Source: Ligula intestinalis (Eukaryota; Platyhelminthes; Cestoda; Diphyllobothriidea; Diphyllobothriidae). From it: 64,000 bases of DNA. This document shows, in pieces, positions 56,100 to 64,000 of this stretch. Both the position numbers and the translations under genes were made by a program. Position 1 is the first letter of the stretch; each line of letters starts with the position of its first letter. Below the pieces are notes generated by a model. That model was not told where the DNA came from. It ran no database searches and worked only from the letters and a program-made list of their open reading frames with translations. The stretch spans positions 66,604,064 to 66,668,063 of the forward strand of contig JAYGXS010000004.1 of the NCBI GenBank assembly GCA_036362985.1, written 5' to 3'.

Positions 56100-57200
56100 C
56101 CTTGTATATCTCAATCTTAATTGCAACTGTTTTTATTGCCAATTTTCAGGATGTGTCAAAAAATAAACATTAGGGAATTGAGCTGGCAGTGAAAGAAAAA
56201 CTCTTCGAAAGTGTAATAACTATTTGCCAGTCACCAGTTTTTTTCAGGAGAAAAAACTGCAGGTCGTTGAATGATAGTAGTTCGGAGTGGGGAAGGGTTG
56301 GCATAAGCGTACAGTGTTGTCCACTGCGAATCAGTGTTATTGAACCGGCATTGTGCATCAGATGAAAATGCGTCGGTGAAGGGTTGTCCGCTGGCGGCTG
56401 AAGTAGCAGACAGCAGCACCAACATCATTGCCTTCAGGAAAAAGCCTGACATAGGGTCAGAATACACGAACGCCATCAGAGCGAAAGAATTGTTCAGCTG
56501 GGTCAGCATTCCAAATTCGTAAAAGGTATCCTAAAAGTAGAGAACTAGTGAGAGTTTCTATAAACAAAGGATATTTTCGCTGGATTTTGATATTCCTGGG
56601 TAGTGTATTCCAGATTTAAATGGTATTCAGAGAAAATACCTGATGCCATATAACTGAGCATATCGCGGGAAGCAATAAAAGTATATCACTGTGAATTGTA
56701 CGCTGAGAGTGGTCAAGCTGCCTGAGAGTACAATAAAGGTTAGAGGTAAGGTTGTTTAAAAGTGTCAACAGTAAAAATATTTCCTTCCGTAATCTGCAAA
56801 CCCACAATGAATCAAGGTTTTAAAGTCCACATAGTTGTTGGCAAGTCCGATTACAATGTTCGGAGGAGATTCTAAACTGATTCAATTTTCTTCCGTCCAC
56901 TAGCGCGTAGAAGGCTCAAAAGAAACATGCAGTATTCCAGGCGGATCTTAACGCACACTTTGTAGAGACTAGTTGTTATGTTGATTTTTTTATATCTCGG
57001 AAAATAAAGCCAGTATTTAGAAGTGCCTTCGATACAATCAGGGCACAACGCTCGTCGAGGCTGTAGAAAGTGTGTTTGTTGCCTAAATTCATAAAATAAC
57101 GTATATTGGTCGTTTTTTTAAGATGGGTAGCATGTGCAATTCCTTCCAAAAGCCGGGAAAGGTTCCGTTTTCGACTGCATGATTTAATAAATTACAAAAA
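56100..57200 (-). mobile_element. LINE 3' fragment (family F), copy 2
   Basis: Minus strand from about 57170: LNTGFIFRDIKKS-like, KCALRSVWNTACFF, then (56810-56620) VCRLRKEIFLLLTLLNNLTS and FSLNTIKIWNTLPRN, then RIWNADPAEQFFRSDGVRVF and a stop. The same order occurs at 29760-29969. The 3' region matches too. The open frame at 56231-56509 in a different phase is within this 3' region and is not a gene. Confidence 0.6.
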
Positions 57201-60200
57201 AGGAGCGGAAATATACATTGTTTATATCAGCCGTTTGAATGCTAACCATGACAAAATCTGATCCATGAATATGAGATTGACAGAGAAGTCGAGTGACTTA
57301 GGTCAGGTCGCAGAGCGTAAAGATTATGGTTTCGAGGATTGCTTCGGTAAATCCCGGTGGTTCAGGAGTGGAGCCCCAAATGTTCGATAAGCCTTCACAA
57401 CAAGAAAATTTTGAGGCTATCGACCGTTAAATGGGCATCAACAATGAAATTTCCAACGAAAGGAGCATCCGTTTTTGTGTTCTTTGGTGAGCTTTTACTG
57501 TACAGGAAAGATTTTCGCAACATTTTCAGAAGTTTTTCGGCAAGGTGGACCAAGTCCGCTGCCTCTTAGCTTGCTCAAGAGTAAGTCGGAACAAGGGCAG
57601 GACGCGAATGTCATTTTGTAGCTGAAAACGACGTAAGATTCTACGCACCCCACGGCGGAAAGATAATGGGAAGGTAGATTTCATCATTGACATTAATTAT
57701 TTTCTTATGGAGAACAAAACGACAAATGAGTAGAAACAAAGCAATGCTCAGGCTATCAGTACAACTATTTACATCCAAAACTAGGAAAAGGTGAGAAAAA
57801 TCGTGAAAATTAAAATGAGTAAATAATTTTTACGAATGTGATGATCGTTAATTATAGCAAAACCAAGTGTTTATGAAATGTGCTACCAGCTACGCGTTCT
57901 AGTGTTGAAACAACAACTACTACACCCACCAGCCCTGTCTGAATATGCTTACGGTTACCTTTTGGCAGTTTCCTTTCACTGGTCTTTTCTCTGTGCATTC
58001 TACTGCCGTATTTGTATGCAGAGCACGGGACTATTCTGGCCACATTGTGATACAATATCTTCATCAAACAGTACGAGCAAGTTTATCGGAGTTCGTGTCA
58101 ACCTCGTGGGTTAAATCATAGGATTAAAGATCGTTCTGCAATTAATTTCGCATAAAACACGAAATTCCTGTACACAGGAACAGCTAAATCAATGCAAGAA
58201 AGCATAAATTTACGTGCAGAGAATCGCTTTGCTTTTACTGGGCTAAATTTCATGAACACAAACCGGATAAAGTGTTTGGTGCCTACGTTGTGTTTTCGAG
58301 CTGCCAAGTCATTACCATTTTGCATAGCTTTTTGAGTCCCATACGTATTAATATTCGTTTTTTGGGGGCTGAGGTTATCGTGTCTTTGTTCATTCCATTG
58401 ATATGCATGCTTACCACTGCAGCTTTTACATGCAACAGTACTGTGAATTCGAACGAAGACCCTATTGCACTGTTTGCTTAACAAGTGTTATTTGACGGGA
58501 TCAGTATGGTAACAATAGCTACTTACATATCTTTGTTTTTGGTCGTGTTTGGCGCATTTTCTAGTACTTTTGGTTCAGGGTGTGTAGGGCTACCATGCAC
58601 ACATGTAAGAAGAGCCCGCGGCTCTCTGTGTCTAAATGGTTTTCCGTTTGCAAACCTACACACTTAATGCAGTCTTCTGTGACCTTTAGCCGAATTTTTG
58701 ATTGAATTTAAAGTCGGTTCTGTAAAATGTATCAGCACGGGTCGAAACCCGTGCAGCTTGCAACCATCTTTTGATCGGTAAAAATTAGCAAAGGCTACAT
58801 TATCAAGTTAACAATGGATTCAGCTTGTGGAGTGCCCACGTTAACTACGGTCGTGAATTGTTGTAATTATACCCCCAATTTCATCCGTTGTTAAGGCTCG
58901 TTTTAATCGGACGGTGGACACTTGAACCACTACCCCAACTATAGTATAAAACAACGTCATCACCATCTGTATGCATGCAATTTGTTAAAAATGCAGCTCA
59001 TTTCTGTAAACAATAATAATCTCTGGCCTGGCGATCGACCCTTCACAAATCTATTGATAGAAAACTCAAATAAGGCGGCGTCTCGAGCACCTGTGCGGAA
59101 AGATTTGTGTTTAGGAAAATTGCCAATCCACTTATCTTCCTCCTTTTCTAAACTACAAAACGTTCAAATAAATATCCAGTTGCTTAGATCTGTTTAGCCT
59201 CCTACTCAGGATTCCTATAATAGAGACGTAAGAGAAACCTGGTCCTCTCCATAACTTAATTCTCGAGGAAATTGAACATCAATTTCTGAACTATGGTTCT
59301 ACCAGAAAGCACGCAAAAACCGCTGTTAGGCCCCCACAGTCGCTTCATGCAGCGGCAAAATGTTGGCCAAACACGGGTCTGGTCTTTTAGCTATTATCTG
59401 TGCTGAAATTACTGCGTATCATGTAACCCCTAGACATAGTCATCCTTCAACGGAGCCATGCTACGTAGGACTTGTGACTCTGTCTGCCTTGAAGATTTCA
59501 TAAGCATTTTTGGCATTTGTCCTAAAACTAGCATTGTGCAGACTACGCACGGACGCTAGATAAAGTAAGGTCAGGTAATGTAATGCTACATGTGTGCATA
59601 GAATCCAGTCCTTGCTCTTTACTGCGTCTCAAGTTCGATGGATAGTATTTACCTGCTGCTGATTGAATCCTTTCCAATTGGAAAATTGTGTCGAGTTGGG
59701 TGTGGGTAAGCGGGTGCGATTCTCTACGCGTAACTTCCGAACAAAATGTCTGATAAGTTTGGAAGCCATCTGCTTGCCATTTTCGACGTAAGTAAGTTAC
59801 TATTTGGGGCGCAGTGATTTATCAGTTGTTCCTCCTACGTTTAACTACCTGCATTCCCACCAAAGTTAGTTTGTTGCCGAACTCATCCATTTCATTTGGC
59901 CATATCCTGTTCTCGTTTTTGTATCCTTCACGGATCGCATGAACCCAATTAACTGTACATCTCTTATCAACCTTGAGAGAAGAACTGGCAAAACCCTCTG
60001 AAAACCTACTTATACTCACAAACCGACCTGTCGGAATTCATTTTATTGTCTCCTCTTTTTAAATCTTCCATTGTGGTGATGATCCTGGAGGGGTTGACAT
60101 TTCTGTCTTTGTAAACTACGGAGTATATTGTCTGTCAGCTTAGGGCTTGCGCCTACTGAGGATTTTTCCTCCCCTGCTTCGATTGACTGACAATTATTGT

Positions 60201-60433
60201 GGTTATCCATGCTGCCGTTTAGATGAGGGGTCTAAACCTGAGCTGTTCTAGCAGTATCATTTTTAGCACATCCAGGCATCCTCATTTTCTATATCTTCTG
60301 ACAAGTGCAAGATAATTTTGCCATTCGTGCGTTTAAATCCCGATGCCTAATTTCATTTTCTCGTTTAAATGTTTTTACTCTAAAAGTTATTATTTCCTCG
60401 CTAAGGTTAAGCCTTTCCGTTTTTGTCTTTCAG
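57201..60433. other. Upstream of AGPAT, no gene supported
   Basis: Several hydrophobic short frames occur (58272-58481, 58485-58667 plus; 58116-58484 minus) but they overlap in conflicting directions. A sequence ATGTCTGATAAGTTTGG...GAC followed by GTAAGTAAG (59746-59795) could be a short upstream exon, since AGPAT begins with a 3' splice site at 60433; joined directly it would give only a short upstream frame ending at once. This is speculative. Confidence 0.3.
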
Positions 60434-61240
60434 ATTCACTGAGACGATGCTTGGAACAATACTCTGGTATCTCTTTTTGGTGGCTCTTGTTGTAGTCCTC
60501 GTCGTCCCGAAATATCGCGCAACATTACCCTATTTCCTTGCCTTTACTGCCTATGGAATTGTCATGTTTTTCGGTTCGTTCTTCTATCTGGTCCGTTTTG
60601 TGTTCAAGGGACCCTCCTATTCCAATAGCTGGTAATTTTTTGTTTGCCTTTTTGTCAACTCCCTATAATTTTCAGCGAATTTGCAAATGTCTTCCGGTGT
60701 GCTCGTTGGTGTATGGGCCTACAACCACGCATATACGGCCTGGATACCTTCGATGTTAAAAAACAGTGCCTCTTCATAATAAATCACCAGAGCTTCATTG
60801 ACGTCCTGAGTAAGTTACTTTGGGTGTTTTGCTTAGGAGTTCCTTGCTTTTCTAGCCCTAGCTGAGCTTTGGAAACATCCGTCATCTGTTATTGCCAAGG
60901 AGACTCTGCGCTACTTCGGTCCTGTAGGACTTATTATGTACTACTGCAAGATGGTTTTTATAACGCGCAGCAATCACGCAAAGGCCCTCGAAACTATGCG
61001 GGAAGCTGCGGAACTGGTTAAGCGTGACAAGGTCGGTTTTCCCCTCGCATCCCTTTAACCTTCCTACGCAGATCAATCTTTTCATGTTTCCCGAGGGAAC
61101 CCGTTGCGATACGGGGCGCTTGATGCCGTTCAAGAAGGGGGCCTTCCATCTGGCAATTCAAACTCAAGTTCCGCTCCAACCCATAGTTATCTCCTGCTAC
61201 AATAAGTTTATGAATCACAAGGAGAAGTTCTACAGTCCGG
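60434..61240 (+). CDS. AGPAT: 1-acylglycerol-3-phosphate acyltransferase, exons 1-4, C-terminus not found
   Basis: The enzyme acylates lysophosphatidic acid to phosphatidic acid in the ER membrane, a central step of glycerolipid synthesis. Coding starts at ATG 60447. Exons are 60434-60631, 60676-60809, 60856-61031 and 61072-61240; the three introns are 44, 46 and 40 bp with GT...AG ends, and the phases join without a break to give 221 residues plus one base. Residues 6-20 and 27-50 are membrane segments. NHQSFID at 98-104 is the catalytic NHx4D motif, FPEGTR at 171-176 is the acyl-acceptor binding motif, and VPLQPIVI at 198-205 is motif IV. The last 50-60 residues usual for the family were not found; a donor (GTAAGT) at 61241 opens a long intron. 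A 3' splice site ending at 60433 suggests an upstream 5' UTR exon. Confidence 0.92.
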
Positions 61241-61699
61241 GTAAGTCCGGAAATCTGCCTACGGGTGTACATCGCACACAACAATGGCCACTACTGTGTC
61301 GGAGAGGATAAAGCAGTGACTCTTTCGCGACTCTTTGTATAGTTACACAGATGTGCATTATCTGTATTGCGTTGTAATCCCGAGTCTTTCGTGTTCTGGT
61401 TGCAACACGGTTAATACGACTTGAGACCGGTGTTTGCGTAGTAGCTGAAGTCACATCCACATTTAGCACTCGTATGCTGATTCCTAAATGCCCGAACTTA
61501 TTTTTTAATGCGGGAGTTTTAGATCTCGTAACTCAAAGTACAATAGAGGTCACATTACGAAGCAGCCATTGTAGCCCGGCGCTCGGTCCTATGTAGACTG
61601 AAGGTGTCCTACTGATCAATTGTCTTCGAATTCATGATCATGCTAGTTTAGAAGCGTGTTTGGCCGTTGACTGCAAATAAAGTAAGCAACCTTCCTGTT
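61241..61699 (+). other. Probable AGPAT intron 4, first part
   Basis: Follows a consensus donor. No exon encoding the AGPAT C-terminus (a V-L-P-P-type strand and following helix) was recognised here. Confidence 0.4.
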
Positions 61700-61860
61700 G
61701 GGGATGAACATCTCCCTATCTTTATCGATCCAAGTGGGATTAAATTCGCGACTCACAGTGAGCCTCCTAGCTCAATGATAGAGCGTTGTCTGCGCAAAAG
61801 CCTTCCCTGCTCTGTATGTTTGACTCCCACCGAGGCCATGGATTTGGTCAACTGAATTAA
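61700..61860 (+). repeat. tRNA-derived SINE in the AGPAT region
   Basis: Head near 61758-61830: GCCTCCTAGCTCAATGATAG has a well formed A box and D stem (GCTC/GAGC), the B box region is TGTTTGACTCCC, and GCCTC/GAGGC can pair as an acceptor stem. The tail TTTGGTCAACTGAATT is that of the copies near 36.55 and 36.85 kb, and the lead ATCGATCCAAGTG is shared with 36.73 and 20.41 kb. It is followed by an A-rich tract. Confidence 0.7.
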
Positions 61861-61944
61861 AAAAATATACCTACTCCCCCCCTCCCCAAAAAATGTATAT
61901 ATTTACAGCTGCAAAGAAGACGAAGTCACGCTCGTTGGAGCAAT

Positions 61945-62000
61945 AGCTTTATTAGCCTGACGTTTCGCATTCTCGTTAAGATCAATCATCAGACACAAAG
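61945..62000 (-). ncRNA. Hammerhead ribozyme motif, canonical core
   Basis: Minus strand: CUUU, GUGU, CUGAUGA (61986-61992), a 19-base stem-loop II with one mismatch, GAAAC (GAAA at 61963-61966), GUC and AGGCUAAUAAAG. All core boxes are intact and the cleavage triplet is the standard GUC. Outer stem I pairs CUUU with AAAG; inner stem I is weaker. It has the same downstream AGGC.AAUAAA as the copies at 17.96 and 37.43 kb. If the surrounding DNA is an AGPAT intron, it lies antisense to that gene. Confidence 0.65.
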
Positions 62001-64000
62001 GGCAGCGGATTGCACAGGTGCTGCAATATTGATAGGGCGTAGTTTCTAGGCGTTACATGCCTATTACGATTGGCAGCTTCCGAATGCCTCGCACGTAAGT
62101 ACACTTGGTGCCACAATAATCTGATTATTACCAGTTGCTGTGCCCTCGCGTGCCTGTCACCATTACTGACTCATACGTGTTCGTTGCAGTTGACTGCAAG
62201 CAATATGATAATTGCCCGCAGTCGAGTTTCCAACTACCAGAATTTCGTCATCGCCGACACTGACACCAGGTCATTCGTGTGCTCTCATAGTGGCTAACTC
62301 CCGTGCCTAGACAGCATCTCAGCATTGAGTAAGCATCGGGCGCCTAGAACGAATCGTTACCCCCCCGCAATTTCTGAAACTAGTGCATGCACAAATGAGA
62401 GGATAGACTATTTCCAACTGGCCCAACTTTTGGTTACCTCTCCCCCTACTTGGTTCATCCGATAGTTTACGGTATCTCTTCGATTAGCAGTCGCTGAATG
62501 CGCACATGCTTTCCCCGTCAACTTTCTTTTCTCTTTTCAAGAATTCATTCAAGCAAGTTATCTCGTTTCTCCCATGTGCAGCTGGTGTCTGTGTGTTTTT
62601 TCTTGAGCGCGCTCCTTGTTTTTTTTACAGTAAGTTGCGTTGCACTCGCGTTATGCTACACCTAAACAACTTCTCTGTCCAGATAACAGAGCCAGAAGAT
62701 GTGCGTCTATATTTGTACCTGCACTTGATCCAATTAGCTCCTGTTGTTGGATGAATCGGCTTTATGGTTGTCACCGATAGCGGTGGCCCATTGGCGGCGA
62801 TCGAGAGCGAGCTCGCAGATGCCACCAGTGCCTGCTCCAGTGTCGCAAGCCGTAAACAGTTACATGGCCCATGTTTTGAACTTCTGACTTGACAATATTG
62901 ACCCTTGTTTTCAGCTGACCGCCATGTCAGTATCTCCAGTTTGCGCTACGAAAGGAGTTCACAACCAATCTGCAATGCTTGATGTATGAAGCTAGGCTTC
63001 GAAGTTTGAAACACTTGCAGTATAGCTCAACATGAGAAATTCGATCCTGCCAGGAAACTCTTTGAGGGCGTCGAAGACACCAACGGTCAAACACTTCGAG
63101 TGATGGGATGTCTGCCTTTCTGACTGGCCATTTTTCGCAGACATACTAATACCGGTCGGATGGATGCTCTGTATATTAACAGTGGTGCCTAAGCTGATGT
63201 CTGAGCGGTTTGCGTCTAAAACCTGTACTGCTCGAAAACCGATGTTGGTACTGATGAGGGGAAGACAAAAAGCTTAATATAGCGACCCCGCAGACATTCT
63301 TAAGTCGGTGACTGGTTTCTACACAAACAATGCACTATTCGCCTATCGTTAGAAGACAGTCACCGCTGTGTCTACTGGAAGAGTTGTGTGGGCCGCTGTG
63401 CAAGGCGAAGGAGGCATTCTAGAACATAAGTTAATTGTGAGTCTGGATAGGTGACACCCACGTTACACTGATAAAGGTGCGCACTGTCAGACTTGGGGTG
63501 TCAGAGTCCAGGCGACTTCATCGTTTCCAACATCCCGTACCGGAGATTCGTTATTATTTGCGTAGCACAGCTCGAGTACCATCTACCCTCACCTCCTGAA
63601 CTAAGACTGCCGAGTGCGCTGGTTCCTGTAGACGTGTTAGCACGGACCATATTACAGTGCTTGGATGTGTTTTGTGATTTGTTTGCTTGAGGCTGTCGCT
63701 GGTTGGTTAAAAAATCTAGTCACAAAACAGCGATTGTAAACAAAATTATGTGTTGATAGGTGTCGTCATTGTGGCATCGCTGGGCTTACGAGGTCCATGG
63801 CAGTCTGAACGGCCATTGCCGTAATATCTCTAAGCTACTGTGTGTGTGCGTGTACGTGTGCTCGAATTTCTATTTATTCTGTCTGATTGAAAGTCTGCTT
63901 TGCCAGGGCTGCTTGTCCCCTGTACCTTTCAACCACCAAATTATGTACAAAAATAAATTAGAGGATTTTGCCTGATTTATTGTGGTTGAATAGCATCTTT
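62001..64000. other. No gene or exon recognised to the end
   Basis: Probably AGPAT intron or the start of intergenic DNA. Frames at 62506-62754, 63493-63690 and 63760-63975 were checked for the missing AGPAT C-terminus and do not match. The part 62760-63300 has a different, more GC-balanced composition and may be an old retroelement, unproven. Confidence 0.35.

Noticed and set aside
56231..56509. Minus-strand 92-codon frame that looks like a small secreted protein (hydrophobic start, then polar)
   Set aside because: It lies in the 3' region of a LINE whose relative at 29.9-30.2 kb has the same nucleotides in a non-open frame; the apparent signal peptide is chance.
58272..58667. Hydrophobic plus-strand frames suggestive of a membrane protein upstream of AGPAT
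   Set aside because: Two short frames in different phases with an overlapping minus frame; no family motif and no convincing splice join.
63240..63275. CTGATGAGGGG as a further hammerhead
   Set aside because: No GAAA box or pairing stem II follows at the needed distance.
1..64000. CRISPR array, operons, bacterial promoters or a prophage
   Set aside because: No regular short direct repeats with unique spacers; spliced gene and eukaryotic retroelements show this is nuclear eukaryotic DNA.

Overview
This looks like a nuclear scaffold piece from a parasitic flatworm, most likely a tapeworm of the diphyllobothriidean kind. The inference rests on three things: many Penelope-like elements (PLEs) with C-terminal GIY-YIG domains, hammerhead-ribozyme motifs beside them, and a host gene with introns of only 40-46 bp. 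The species assignment comes from recall of repeat families, not from a search. Two 100-N gaps (35810-35909, 48659-48758) show a draft assembly.

Only one convincing host gene is present: the 5' two thirds of a 1-acylglycerol-3-phosphate acyltransferase (AGPAT) on the + strand at 60434-61240, with four exons readable in phase and at least the last exon not found. Nearly everything else is mobile DNA at different ages.

Layout: 0.8-1.3 kb, remnant of a long-inverted-repeat element. 2.5-10 kb, PLE fragments (one split by a 1.3-kb insertion) and a foldback built of two opposed PLE ends. 10.1-12.1 kb, alternating A/B repeat units. 13.2-17.9 kb, a dead Ty3/gypsy LTR retrotransposon with both LTRs and a target duplication. 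18.8-20.3 kb, a Tc1/mariner (DD37D) element with an intact 377-codon transposase, inserted into a SINE-type repeat. 22.4-22.65 kb, a foldback enclosing degenerate telomere-like repeats. 22.7-29.7 kb, AT-rich DNA with a local duplication and tRNA-like SINE heads. 29.7-43.5 kb, LINE and PLE fragments, SINEs and a deleted pogo/Tigger element. 46.4-57.2 kb, LINE ends, a 1-kb foldback, an inverted second copy of the 4.9-7.0 kb PLE composite, and a 393-bp MITE. 60.4-61.2 kb, AGPAT. 61.2-64 kb, probably AGPAT intron, with a SINE and a hammerhead.

The most notable theme is the hammerhead motif. Three well preserved copies (near 17.96, 37.43 and 61.97 kb, all minus strand) share the GAAAC core and a downstream AGGC, and appear to covary in outer stem I. 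Decayed versions sit at equivalent places behind most PLE GIY-YIG fragments. One good copy lies in a 122-bp insert with imperfect 10-bp target duplications inside a PLE reverse-transcriptase frame.
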